DNA from: an uncultured Propionibacteriaceae bacterium
GTDB lineage: Bacteria; Actinomycetota; Actinomycetes; Propionibacteriales; Propionibacteriaceae
Direction of reading: 5' to 3'
DNA: 33,184 nt
Assembly: GCA_936941515.1 (NCBI GenBank)
Contig: CAKZJI010000328.1
Coordinates: 1 to 33,184, forward strand
Of the stretch, positions 23,085-31,416 are shown in pieces. A program made the position numbers and the translations under genes. How positions within the stretch are numbered: position 1 is the stretch's first letter; every line of letters begins with the position of its first letter. Below the pieces are notes generated by a model. The model was not told the origin of the DNA and did no database searches. It was given only the letters and a program-made list of their open reading frames with translations.

Positions 23085-24358
23085 TGGGTGTGCAGTACCG
23101 GGGAGAGCCGGAGTTCGTGATCGAGGGGAATCCGTCGGGAATCCGTGGGCGTGTTGCATCCATGAAAACGTGCTCTGAGAGTTTCGACCAGGTGGGTGAG
23201 TCGCTCGGTGGGGTCGAGACCGAGCATTGGGTGGGGAAGGCTGCGGATCGTTTCCGTTCCCGCCTTGAGGAGGAACCGCGCCGCTGGACTGGTGTTGCGG
23301 ACGGGTTCCGTAGTGCCGCCGCTGCCCTGGAAGGATATGCGGCTGCGTTGGAGGCTGCGCAGCAAGCGGCGCAGGTGTGTAAGGAAAACTATGAGGAGGG
23401 CAAGCGGGTCAGCGCAACCGCGAAGGCGGATTACGATCGCGATGTTTCTGAGGGGTTTCAGAAGAAGGCGGCGTGGGAGGCGCAGAATGGTCCGGGTAGC
23501 TACACGCTCACCATCACGCCATTCACGGATCCGGGGCAGGCGTTGCGTGACAGTGCGATCGCTGATTTCCAGGCTGTGATCGACGAGTTGGAGAAAACCG
23601 GTAGCGACACCGAAAAAGCTGTTGCGCAGGCTCATGCTGATGCCGACCCAACCCGCCAATGGCCCAACAAGGGCGCATCGAACCTTGGCGCTGCCGGAGT
23701 TATGACCGGGAAATGGGAAAACCGCGATCCTGATGGCAGGAGTGGCGATAGAGTCAGGGAAGATGAGCGTCGCGGAGGCAAGCCTGGCAGCGGCCATTTC
23801 GACAACGATTGGGCGGGGCGGGCGATTCTGGAACGGTATCTTACCGGTGGTGACGATTGGAACATCGACAATGATCCCGCGTGGACTCGCTACATGCAGG
23901 AAAACCCGACCCTCACCGCAGAAATGGAGAGATACAACAATAATCAAGCTGCGGCTGCGGTTCGGCAGTATCAACAATCGGGGCAGGGTAACGGGTCATT
24001 CGATACCACGACTCAAGTGGCAATGGAGAACGGTGAAGGAATCGTTGGATATCAGTATCTCCATGGCACCAACCAAGAGGCTGGCGGCTTCCAGCACAAT
24101 GGAACAACATCAGTCAAACCGCTGCCGGACGGTACGTATGAAGTGACTGTCAATTCGAATTACCGATGGAATGATGTGATCGACCCGAATCCTCAGTACT
24201 CCACGGATAACTGGAAGAGCACCATTGCTGAGATAGTGACCTTTGGAATGGCTGATCCCTACGATATCCATATTGGGTGGGAGGGGAGCAGTAAGGTGAT
24301 CGTCGATGCCCAAGGTAATGTGGTGAGCGGAAGTGGGAAGGGATGGCCGTACTCATGA
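23084..24358 (+). CDS. WXG-domain type VII effector with probable C-terminal toxin domain
   Basis: A 424-residue protein. Residues about 1-115 form a type VII secretion signal-like domain with a canonical WVG motif (HWVGKAADRF, near residue 45) and long alanine-rich helices. A polar linker follows. The last 220 or so residues are Gly/Asn/Trp-rich and contain no membrane segment. The final 90 are beta-rich, with aromatic and acidic motifs (NYRWNDVIDPN, DPYDIHIGWEG). This architecture, and an immediately coupled membrane-anchored protein, fits a polymorphic toxin. I do not recognise the C-terminal fold, so the activity is unknown. The start at 23084 overlaps the upstream stop; GTG 23081 is an alternative. 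Confidence 0.75.
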   Translation: MGVQYRGEPEFVIEGNPSGIRGRVASMKTCSESFDQVGESLGGVETEHWVGKAADRFRSRLEEEPRRWTGVADGFRSAAAALEGYAAALEAAQQAAQVCKENYEEGKRVSATAKADYDRDVSEGFQKKAAWEAQNGPGSYTLTITPFTDPGQALRDSAIADFQAVIDELEKTGSDTEKAVAQAHADADPTRQWPNKGASNLGAAGVMTGKWENRDPDGRSGDRVREDERRGGKPGSGHFDNDWAGRAILERYLTGGDDWNIDNDPAWTRYMQENPTLTAEMERYNNNQAAAAVRQYQQSGQGNGSFDTTTQVAMENGEGIVGYQYLHGTNQEAGGFQHNGTTSVKPLPDGTYEVTVNSNYRWNDVIDPNPQYSTDNWKSTIAEIVTFGMADPYDIHIGWEGSSKVIVDAQGNVVSGSGKGWPYS

Positions 24359-24771
24359 GGGCGAGGGCATGGGTCTTGTTGGCCGGTGCCGTGGGGGTGG
24401 CGGCGCTGGTGCTCTGGTGGGTGTGGTTTGTGTTGTTTGCTGTGGATCCTGCTGTGTTGCGTGACGGGGAGACGCGGACCTCGGCGTCGGGGCGGTACAC
24501 CTCGGAATTTCTCTCGGAGGAGATCAACGGGAAGCGCAATGTGTATCCGGTGATCAAGAATTCGGCGGGCGAGGTGGTGTGGAGTGACGATCGGCGTTAT
24601 CTCCTGAGCGCGCATCCGGTGGGGGTGGTGTGGCAGGAGGGTGCCGACGTGTTGTGGCTGTTGTCTGGTGATATTGGCACATCCCGTGTGGTGGAAAAGG
24701 ACGGGAAGTGGGTCAAGGAGTGGGACTGGGGCACGCTGCCTCCCGATATTAAGAAAATCAAGGAGCACTGA
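24355..24771 (+). CDS. Membrane-anchored protein, candidate immunity protein
   Basis: A 138-residue protein with one N-terminal membrane segment (WVLLAGAVGVAALVLWWVWF), then a soluble domain of about 110 residues that would face outward, rich in Trp and Lys/Asp. The ATG overlaps the effector's stop (ATGA), the tightest form of coupling, and its own stop overlaps the next gene by one base. Position, size and outward topology fit an immunity protein against a toxin that acts outside the cytoplasm, for instance at the cell wall or membrane. The domain itself is unknown to me. An in-frame ATG at 24343 would add four residues. Confidence 0.65.
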   Translation: MRARAWVLLAGAVGVAALVLWWVWFVLFAVDPAVLRDGETRTSASGRYTSEFLSEEINGKRNVYPVIKNSAGEVVWSDDRRYLLSAHPVGVVWQEGADVLWLLSGDIGTSRVVEKDGKWVKEWDWGTLPPDIKKIKEH

Positions 24772-25313
24772 TGACGGCGGAGCTGTGTGCGGATACCGGA
24801 CGTCCAGATTCTCGGGAACTGTCGCGCGTCGTCGCAGTGAAACTACTGACGCGCTCAGGCGTCTTGACAGAGGAATCATTGGAGTTCCGTCCGACGGGCA
24901 CCGTGACGCGCACCCCCGTGGACCCGGGTCAACTCGTTCCCGGAGATCCAGTCGGGTTGGCCCAGGCGGCGGCAGCGTTGACCGAGTGGGCTGTCACGGC
25001 TCCGAAGGATCTGTCGTCGCTTGCTCTGGATGCGAGCGCGGCTCATGCCCGTCTGGGTCAGCGATTGGCAGAACAGCGCTCCGAAGCGGAAGAGCTCTTT
25101 TCGCGTGCCCAAGCCGAGGATGTTCCGGCTGATGTGATCTGTAACGCAAAGAATGTGAGAAGCTTCATCGCTGCCAAACCTGCACAAGCGGAGGCTGTTG
25201 GCGAGTTGGCCGCACGGGCCGCAGCAATGCGAATGGCCTGGGTTGATCTGCAGAATGATTTCATTGACGACCTTGCCGAGGTTCGTCAAGAACTGGATAT
25301 TGCGGACTGGTGA
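24771..25313 (+). CDS. Hypothetical helical protein in the effector module
   Basis: A 180-residue protein. The first 60 residues look extended (RPTGTVTRTPVDPGQL). The remainder is strongly helical and alanine-rich (about 65-175), with no signal peptide or membrane segment. The start overlaps the previous stop by one base (TGATG). It could be another secretion partner or a cytoplasmic accessory. I recognise no family. Confidence 0.6.
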   Translation: MTAELCADTGRPDSRELSRVVAVKLLTRSGVLTEESLEFRPTGTVTRTPVDPGQLVPGDPVGLAQAAAALTEWAVTAPKDLSSLALDASAAHARLGQRLAEQRSEAEELFSRAQAEDVPADVICNAKNVRSFIAAKPAQAEAVGELAARAAAMRMAWVDLQNDFIDDLAEVRQELDIADW

Positions 25314-25356
25314 CGAGCTCATATGGTTGAGCCGGGCTGCAACGAGGAAATGGTCG

Positions 25357-25467
25357 GTGTTGAAACTATCTGTTGAGAAGAATGCGCGCAAAGCTGGGCG
25401 CGAATTCCTCAATTCAATGACTCCGGAGGAGTTTGAGAAGTATAAACGCAAGGCCGGTGTTAAATGA
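25357..25467 (+). CDS. 36-residue coupled small protein
   Basis: A GTG start with GAGGA eight bases upstream gives a 36-residue basic peptide containing the segment MTPEEFEKYKRKAGVK at its C-terminus. Its stop overlaps the next gene's start in an ATGA arrangement, which argues that it is translated. It resembles the tail of a larger helical protein, so it may be a remnant retained for coupling or a true small protein. Function unknown. Confidence 0.5.
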   Translation: MLKLSVEKNARKAGREFLNSMTPEEFEKYKRKAGVK

Positions 25468-26588
25468 GTGAGCGATGTGGGCGGGGTAGTGTGCGTCGAC
25501 GTAGCATGCTTGGTGCAAGTCTCTGCGCGTTGCTGGCCGGGTGTGGTTCGGGCCGGACGAGTGGCGAGGAGGTGGTGAGTGGTGAGTGCGTGCCAGCGAG
25601 TGAGGCGATGTCGAGCCCGAGCGTGAGCCCCTCTCGGAAGAGCGACGGCTCCACGGTGGATATTGTGTACTTTCCCGAGGACTACATTGCAGCTGAGGGG
25701 TTGGCAGTCTCCCCTGATGGTTCGCTGGTGGCGGCCAATCAGTTGCGCGCCCGGTCCGTGTTGGGGCTTGACTCGACGTTTGGGACCGTGATCTGGGACG
25801 CATCCACGGGGAAGGTTGTGCGGCGGTTGGACAATCGTCGAGACGGAGTGCTGGCCTGGCACCCCGGAGGTGATTGGCTGGCAGTGGGCGATGCCTTCAA
25901 AGCCGCGATTCAGGTGACTGATCGTGAGGGAAACCTGCTCTGGGAGCTTCGAGGACACGAGAAGATCGATGAGTTCGGTCCACCCATCGCCGATCTGGCG
26001 TTCAGCAAGGACGGGGAACTCTTGGCATCGGCGAGCCGGGACGGGACAGTCCGACTCTGGGGAATGCGCAAGGACCAGTGCCGGCCCGTGCGGGTGCTCA
26101 CGATCAGTGAACCGCGAAGACTCAGCTTCAGTCCGGACTCTGATCGATTGGCGGTGATCGCAGGGGACGGGTGCTCGATCTGGAACGTTCATAGCGGTGA
26201 ACGCGAGAAACTGCTGCACGAAATACCACAATCGGTCACAGGGGTGGCCTATGGCCCCGACGGTGTCCTGGTAGCCATCACCTCCGACCCCGGGGCGTCG
26301 TATCTGATCAGGGGTGAACAGGTCGAGGCCGGCCCGGAACCACCGACGAGTAGCCCAAGCCGTGTCGCGGTCAGCAAGGACGGCAGGATCGCAATCTCCG
26401 CGTCAAGCGATCCCCAGGTCATGGTGTGGGACCCGGCGACCCAGGTCAGCTCACTCGCCCCGGAGCCGCCGGAAACGGTGGGGCGCATGGAGTGGTCGCC
26501 GGATGGGCAGAACCTGTACGCGGCATCGCAAAAACACGGCGTGCTGTGCTGGTCGGCGGATGGTCTGCGTCGCTTCGATCTCCCATGA
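25464..26588 (+). CDS. WD40-repeat lipoprotein
   Basis: A 374-residue protein with a lipoprotein signal: a basic N-terminus, a hydrophobic core and lipobox LAGC with Cys27. A Ser-rich linker to about residue 60 is followed by about six WD40-type blades. Examples are the LAVSPDGSLVA, FSKDGELLASASRDGTVRLW and AVSKDGRIAISASSDPQVMVW segments. It should be anchored to the outer face of the membrane as a protein-binding propeller. The ATG overlaps the small ORF upstream, so it belongs to the same transcript as the type VII effector genes. A role in holding or presenting effectors is conceivable but is only inferred from position. Confidence 0.8.
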   Translation: MSERCGRGSVRRRSMLGASLCALLAGCGSGRTSGEEVVSGECVPASEAMSSPSVSPSRKSDGSTVDIVYFPEDYIAAEGLAVSPDGSLVAANQLRARSVLGLDSTFGTVIWDASTGKVVRRLDNRRDGVLAWHPGGDWLAVGDAFKAAIQVTDREGNLLWELRGHEKIDEFGPPIADLAFSKDGELLASASRDGTVRLWGMRKDQCRPVRVLTISEPRRLSFSPDSDRLAVIAGDGCSIWNVHSGEREKLLHEIPQSVTGVAYGPDGVLVAITSDPGASYLIRGEQVEAGPEPPTSSPSRVAVSKDGRIAISASSDPQVMVWDPATQVSSLAPEPPETVGRMEWSPDGQNLYAASQKHGVLCWSADGLRRFDLP

Positions 26589-26712
26589 ATGCGCGATGTC
26601 GACGATTCAGGATTCCTTGGATGCGCGGCATGCTCCGAGTCAACAACAGATCTGATTTTCACGACGACGACACGTGTGGGTGATGAGGGCGACCCGGAAC
26701 TAAGGAGAAGCA

Positions 26713-27213
26713 ATGGATTTCGTAGAAGTGATGAAAAGTTTTGTTCTGAGCCCTAGTGAGGAGACGTTGGCTCCGTTGCAGGCTGAGATCATGGCGGCTG
26801 CCAATTATGACCCCCTTGTGAGGTTTGAATCTGTGGTTTCTCCGTTGGTGGATAGTGGTGATCATCAAGGGGCTGTTGATGCGGTGTGGCGGATGCTTCC
26901 GGGGGCGTTTTTGAGTCCTACGGCGCATGCGATGCTGGCTCATAGTTACGACCGGTTGGGTGATGAGAAGGCGGCGCAGCGTGAGACGAAGTTTGCCCGG
27001 CTGGCTCTGGACACCCTGATGAGTAGTGGCGATGGAACCCAGGATGCCCCGTATCAGGTGTTGCGGGTGAGCGACGAGTACGACGTGTTGCGTTACGCGC
27101 AACGCACCTCTGTTGCGCAGCGTGTGGTTGTCGACAATGGGCAGGGATACGACGTGCATCAGTGTGCCGATGGTAGTGAGGTGTGGTTCACGTTGTTGTG
27201 GCAGACCAGCTGA
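26713..27213 (+). CDS. TPR-like protein resembling the DUF4919 family
   Basis: A 166-residue cytoplasmic protein. The middle (VDSGDHQGAVDAVWRMLPGA, then AHAMLAHSYDRLGDEKAAQR) reads like a tetratricopeptide pair. The C-terminal part (SGDGTQDAPYQVL, EYDVLRY, GYDVHQCADGSEVWF) recalls what I know of DUF4919 proteins, an assignment made from memory of the family pattern. AAGGAG precedes the ATG. It sits 124 bases after the WD40 lipoprotein gene and may or may not belong to the effector transcript. Function unknown. Confidence 0.6.
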   Translation: MDFVEVMKSFVLSPSEETLAPLQAEIMAAANYDPLVRFESVVSPLVDSGDHQGAVDAVWRMLPGAFLSPTAHAMLAHSYDRLGDEKAAQRETKFARLALDTLMSSGDGTQDAPYQVLRVSDEYDVLRYAQRTSVAQRVVVDNGQGYDVHQCADGSEVWFTLLWQTS

Positions 27214-27393
27214 GCGAAGGGACCGCAGAGTCAGCACCTACCGTAGGGCGGGTGCTGCCGCCGGGCGCGATCTCGTGGGCGGCCCTGACGGAGAACCCCG
27301 GCCCCTGGGAGACATATCACCCCTTGTCAGAGCCGTGACGGTTGGTGTCCGGGGGCTTGAACCGTGTCGTGTGTTGCTTGCTAGACTCCTCCC

Positions 27394-27416
27394 GCTGATC
27401 ACCGCTGACGATCAGC
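27394..27416 (+). promoter_or_regulatory. Inverted repeat upstream of the SPFH operon
   Basis: GCTGATC-N9-GATCAGC (27394-27416) lies 21 bases before the SPFH start codon, just upstream of its AAGGAG. It could be an operator or a 5' UTR stem. A weak TTGAAC/TAGACT pair precedes it, with 19-base spacing. Confidence 0.4.
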
Positions 27417-27437
27417 TTGGTCACAAGGAGTTTGAAC

Positions 27438-28457
27438 GTGGCACTGCCCTGGATCGAAATTGTTGAATGTCTCGACCCGGACCCGCAGCTCGTGCTGTGG
27501 CGCTACCCGGATCCCGACGGGCGGATCAAGTCCGGGGCGAAGTTGATCGTCCGGGAGAACCAGAACGCCCTGCTGCTGGCGAAGGGTCAGGCAGCCGGCG
27601 TCTACCTGCCCGGCACCTACAGCCTCCCGACCGGCAACATCCCGATCCTGTCCAACCTCGCGGGGTGGAAGTACGGGTTCGCGTCGCCGCACATCTACGA
27701 CATCTTCTACATCGCGACCCGCCAGTTCGTCGATCTCAAGTGGGGAACCCCGGCTCCGGTGATGATGGCCGACGAGAAGTTCGGCCAGGTCCGGGTGCGT
27801 GCGTTCGGGTCCTACTCCGCGCGCATCACCGACATTCCCCGGTTCTTCCGTGAATACGCCGGCGCCTATCCGGTGTTGACGATCCGCGACCTCGAGGTCC
27901 AGCTCCGCGACTACATCGCCGCGAAGTTCGGTGAGGTGCTGGCCACCCAGCAGATCTCCGTCCTCGACGTCGCCGCGAACCTGTCGGCGGTCAACGCGCG
28001 CCTGCTACCCGCCATCGCTCCCTATTTCCTGGACCTCGGGGTGACGCTCACCCAGTTCACCGTGACCTCAGTGACGCTGCCCGACGAGGTCAACGAGTAC
28101 TACGACAAAGTCACCAGCATGAACATGATCGGTGACATGTCGCGGTTCCAGGCCTTCAACACCGCCATCGCGACCGCCAACCCCAACACCGCAGCCGGGC
28201 AGGGCGTCCAAGGAGGAATGGCCATGGGCATCGCGATGGGGCAGGTGCAGCAGCAGCTCGGCGCCCCGGCCCAGCAGGGTTTCCCCGCCCAGCCGATGCA
28301 GCCGGCGCAACCGGCAGCGCCCGCGCCGTCCGCACCGTCCGCGGGGACGGATGATCCCGTCGAGCGACTCGCGAAGCTGAAGAAGATGTTCGAGGCCGGG
28401 CTCATCACCGCGGACGAGTTCAACGCCAAGAAATCGCAGATCATCGAGGCCCTGTGA
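27438..28457 (+). CDS. SPFH-domain protein with C-terminal SHOCT motif (YdjI-like)
   Basis: A 339-residue protein. Residues about 25-240 form an SPFH/band-7-like domain of the kind annotated as virion core protein or YdjI. A Gln/Pro/Ala-rich linker (about 265-305) leads to a short SHOCT helix pair (LAKLKKMFEAGLITADEF) at the end. No clear membrane segment is present; such proteins associate with the membrane peripherally. The GTG at 27438 is chosen because AAGGAG lies seven bases upstream. The downstream zinc-ribbon gene overlaps its stop. In Bacillus subtilis the comparable ydjGHI genes cooperate with PspA in envelope stress. No PspA gene is visible here. Confidence 0.85.
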   Translation: MALPWIEIVECLDPDPQLVLWRYPDPDGRIKSGAKLIVRENQNALLLAKGQAAGVYLPGTYSLPTGNIPILSNLAGWKYGFASPHIYDIFYIATRQFVDLKWGTPAPVMMADEKFGQVRVRAFGSYSARITDIPRFFREYAGAYPVLTIRDLEVQLRDYIAAKFGEVLATQQISVLDVAANLSAVNARLLPAIAPYFLDLGVTLTQFTVTSVTLPDEVNEYYDKVTSMNMIGDMSRFQAFNTAIATANPNTAAGQGVQGGMAMGIAMGQVQQQLGAPAQQGFPAQPMQPAQPAAPAPSAPSAGTDDPVERLAKLKKMFEAGLITADEFNAKKSQIIEAL

Positions 28458-28681
28458 TGGCCGAGTCGTTCGTCGAGAGGATGCGCCGCCAGGCCGTTTC
28501 CGCGCCCAGGTCATCGATCCAGTTCGAGGAAGAGAAGACACGCGCCGAGACCCGTACCTGCCCCGACTGCGGTGCGCCGCGGTCCGAGGCCGACGGGGTT
28601 GGGGAGTGCAGCTACTGCGGGCACGTCTTCGTCGCCGCCCTCGCCACCGAATACGCCCGAGACCCGCAGGAGTGCCCGTGA
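28457..28681 (+). CDS. Small zinc-ribbon protein
   Basis: A 74-residue protein with one zinc ribbon (CPDCG and CSYCG, residues about 34-56) after a basic, charged N-terminus. The start overlaps the SPFH stop by one base (TGATG), and its own stop overlaps the next gene in a GTGA arrangement. It is probably a structural or adaptor subunit of the same complex, like the zinc-ribbon partners of Bacillus YdjI. Confidence 0.75.
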   Translation: MAESFVERMRRQAVSAPRSSIQFEEEKTRAETRTCPDCGAPRSEADGVGECSYCGHVFVAALATEYARDPQECP

Positions 28682-29286
28682 GTCACTCCAGCGACCAGCT
28701 CAACGCCCTCATCCCGCGCCTCGAGACGTTCCTGGGCAAACTGACGGCCCGCGCCCGCGAGGTGGCCGCCGAGGCGGCTGCCGCCTTCGCGGAAATGCAG
28801 GCCTCCGGCGACGAGGACACCCGCGTCGCGGCCCACACCCTCCAGGCCGGGGTGACCTCCCAGATCGCAGGACTGGCGACCAAGGGTCGCGAGGTCTTCG
28901 AGCAACAGTTCAAGGTGTTCGAGACGATCGACGACCCCGCGACCGAGGCCGCCTACGAACGCCTCGAGGAGCGGTTCGAGGCGTGGGAGGACAGCCTCGA
29001 GGTCATCGCCGAGGAGGCCTTCGCCGCCCCTGAGGTCGACCACGACCAGGCCATCTGGGAGCAGGCCGTCGCCGAGTGGCGCGCGATCCGGCTCACATGC
29101 TCCCAGTGCGGGGCGCCCGTGCCGGTTCCGTATCTGTACCCCGTCGCGGTCTACCTGGCGTGCCAGGGATGCGGTTCCCGCGCCACCTTCACGCCGTCCT
29201 CGACCATGGTCGCGGCGACACGCGTCACCGCCAGGAGACGCCCTGATGACCCGTGGGTGGCCGGTCCCGCCCATATCGGAAACTGA
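28678..29286 (+). CDS. Coiled-coil protein with C-terminal zinc ribbon
   Basis: A 202-residue protein. The first 130 residues form alanine/glutamate-rich helices with coiled-coil character. A zinc ribbon follows near residues 142-165 (CSQCGAP and CQGCG). The GTG at 28678 overlaps the previous stop by four bases, and an upstream in-frame start at 28606 would only read through the preceding gene. It is the third gene of the SPFH operon and probably a partner of the SPFH protein at the membrane. Confidence 0.75.
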   Translation: MSHSSDQLNALIPRLETFLGKLTARAREVAAEAAAAFAEMQASGDEDTRVAAHTLQAGVTSQIAGLATKGREVFEQQFKVFETIDDPATEAAYERLEERFEAWEDSLEVIAEEAFAAPEVDHDQAIWEQAVAEWRAIRLTCSQCGAPVPVPYLYPVAVYLACQGCGSRATFTPSSTMVAATRVTARRRPDDPWVAGPAHIGN

Positions 29287-29317
29287 TCGGTTCCACGAAA
29301 TCAAGAGAGCAGGAAAC

Positions 29318-30478
29318 ATGCTGGGAAAATTCTTCAAGAAGGCCAAGGAGACCGTCTCCGGGATCAGCGACGCCGTGCGCGGCGTGGAGCACGTCGACTG
29401 GATCACCCATGCCTTCCCGTACAGCCTCGAGATGATGATGGACGTCGACGAGGCCCGCGACCTCTCGCGTCCCCGTCCCCCGGCTGGTCTCGACCCGGCT
29501 GCCGTTCAGTACGCCGATGCCTGGTACGGGATCTGGGCGCGGGTGCGTGACGGGCATGTCGCGCCGGTGCAGGCCGTCGAGGCCGGTGACGTCGCGGGGG
29601 CACAGCAGGCGCTGGCCCAGTGGGAGGCGCAGCTGGCGCAGGCCGACGTGGAACAGGCGCGGCTTGGTGAGTTCCGGGGCAACCGTCATCTGCTGCTGGC
29701 CAACTCGGACATCCACACCACGCTGGGGGCCATGGTTGAGGAGGTGCGCGAGTACATCGGGTTGCGCATCTCCGGTCAGGACGCGATGGAGCACGCCACC
29801 GGGGCGATCACCCGGGTGGTGTCGATCCACACCTCGATGAACAATGCGCTGCTCGGGTTCTACCACGACCCCTCCGGCGCCGCTGCCCGCGCCGCCGAGA
29901 ACGCCGCCTTCGCGCCCATCGAGGCGATGCGACAGGTCAACCCGGCTGCCCCCGAACTCCAGCCGGTGCTCGGGGTTTCCCTGCACGACTGGGTTGCAGC
30001 GTCGGCGAAGATGCACGCCGGGGTCCCGGGCGATGAGATCGCGCGTATCCTCGGCGTCGAACGTCCCCAGTGGGATCAGGCGTCGGCGGAATGGACCCAG
30101 CGTGTCCAGATGTTCCCGATGACGGTCGGGATGGAGTACGCGAACCTCATGTCCCGTCCCCACCCGAAGTTCGACGAGGCGGGCTCCGCCGGTGGGGCGC
30201 CGTCGAATGCGGCTCGGCTGTCCACCGATCGTGACTTCTACATCGAGTGCGCAGCTGCCGCGGCTGCCGCCACCGAGGCGGGTCTCGACGCGGGCGGCTA
30301 TCTTGAGTCCAACTACGGGGTCACCGTCGCCCAGGTCGGCAGCGCCGGGGTGAACTGGATGATGGACCTGCGCAATGCCGATTCCCTCATCACCTTGCAG
30401 CAGGCAAAGCAGCGGGAGATCGCCGCCCGGATCGCGTCCCAGACCGGTCCCGGGATCGCCGACGACATCCAGTTCTGA
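29318..30478 (+). CDS. Hypothetical 386-residue protein of the SPFH operon
   Basis: A cytoplasmic, mainly helical protein. It starts with an amphipathic segment (MLGKFFKKAKETVSGI) that could lie on a membrane, followed by long helices and a Trp-rich segment near residues 60-100. The ATG at 29318 is preferred because GCAGGAA precedes it; an ATG at 29246 lies inside the previous gene. I recognise no family. Its conserved operon position and the amphipathic start suggest it acts with the SPFH and zinc-ribbon proteins. A long terminator hairpin follows. Confidence 0.7.
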   Translation: MLGKFFKKAKETVSGISDAVRGVEHVDWITHAFPYSLEMMMDVDEARDLSRPRPPAGLDPAAVQYADAWYGIWARVRDGHVAPVQAVEAGDVAGAQQALAQWEAQLAQADVEQARLGEFRGNRHLLLANSDIHTTLGAMVEEVREYIGLRISGQDAMEHATGAITRVVSIHTSMNNALLGFYHDPSGAAARAAENAAFAPIEAMRQVNPAAPELQPVLGVSLHDWVAASAKMHAGVPGDEIARILGVERPQWDQASAEWTQRVQMFPMTVGMEYANLMSRPHPKFDEAGSAGGAPSNAARLSTDRDFYIECAAAAAAATEAGLDAGGYLESNYGVTVAQVGSAGVNWMMDLRNADSLITLQQAKQREIAARIASQTGPGIADDIQF

Positions 30479-30491
30479 AAACACCGGACCG

Positions 30492-30534
30492 GTTGATGCG
30501 GGCCGTGGGCGCAGCGCCCACGGCCCGCATCAAC
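30492..30534 (+). terminator. Perfect 19-bp hairpin terminator
   Basis: 30492-30510 pairs exactly with 30516-30534 around a five-base loop, 13 bases after the stop of the SPFH operon, followed by TTTGGG. Confidence 0.9.
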
Positions 30535-30684
30535 TTTGGGTGCATTTCCGCCGCTCTGTCGTCTCTGTCGACTTACGATGAATCACAACACACCTGCTGG
30601 TGCGAGAGCGGAAACGTTCTGGACGCCTGTGCGACGACGTTTCAGGGTGGTGCGGTGACGCGGCCCCGGGGACATGTGGAGACG

Positions 30685-31416
30685 ATGATTATGGACAAGA
30701 AAGTCACGAAGGTTGCCGAGAACCCACAGGCCGCCCGGAACCTTCGTGCCTTTCAACTGATATGGCTCACGCAGCTGGTCGCCCGGGTCGGCAACGGCAT
30801 GACCGCTTTCGGGCTCGGGGTTTTCGTGTACCAGGAGACGGGGCAGACGACCCCCGGTGCGCTCATCATGCTCGCCGCATTCCTCCCGGGTCTGCTGCTG
30901 GCGCCGCTCGCCGGGGTCCTGGTGGACCGGTTCGACCGACGACTGATGATGATCCTCAGCGACACGTTGTCGGCGATCGGGCTGGCCGCCCTGCTGGGGG
31001 CCTTCTATCTCGGATTCCGGGAGGTCTGGGTGATCTGCGCCTGTGTGGCGTTCAGCTCGGTCTTCGAGGCGCTGCTGGACCCGGCCTACCGCGCCACCGT
31101 AACCGACCTGCTGACGCCCGAACAATACGCCCGGGCCTCCGGCATGACCCAGCTGGCAGCCGCTGCGCAGTACCTCATATCCCCGGCGGTCGCGGGTCTG
31201 GTGATGGTGCAGTTCGGCATCAACGCGGTCCTGATGATCGATGTCGCGACGATGGTGACGACCGTGTCGTTCACGGTGATCGTGTGGCGCACGATCAAGG
31301 CGGAACCGAAACCGGTCGAGCAGGGTTTCTGGGAGTGGGACGGGATGCCGAGGGGTATCTCGTCCGGGCGCCCGGACGACGATGCCGCGGCGGGCGTGTT
31401 CTGCGCCACCGGCTGA
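30685..31416 (+). pseudogene. MFS transporter, truncated after its N-terminal half
   Basis: The first 215 or so residues are a normal MFS_3-type transporter: about six membrane segments, the loop motif GVLVDRFDRRLMM between segments 2 and 3, and TVTDLLTPEQYARASG. Sequence similarity to the family ends after EQGFWE, near 31335. The remaining 27 codons are unrelated, and no reading frame after that point encodes the second six segments. A full member is about 400-430 residues. The likely cause is a deletion that joined it to the 3' end of the convergent proline-rich gene. GGAG lies upstream; ATG 30691 is an alternative start. Confidence 0.75.

Noticed and set aside
24235-24300. D-x-Y-D in the effector C-terminus (DPYD) as a colicin M-type lipid II hydrolase motif
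   Set aside because: Colicin M enzymes need His-Arg about six residues after the Asp. Here His follows after one residue and there is no Arg at the expected place.
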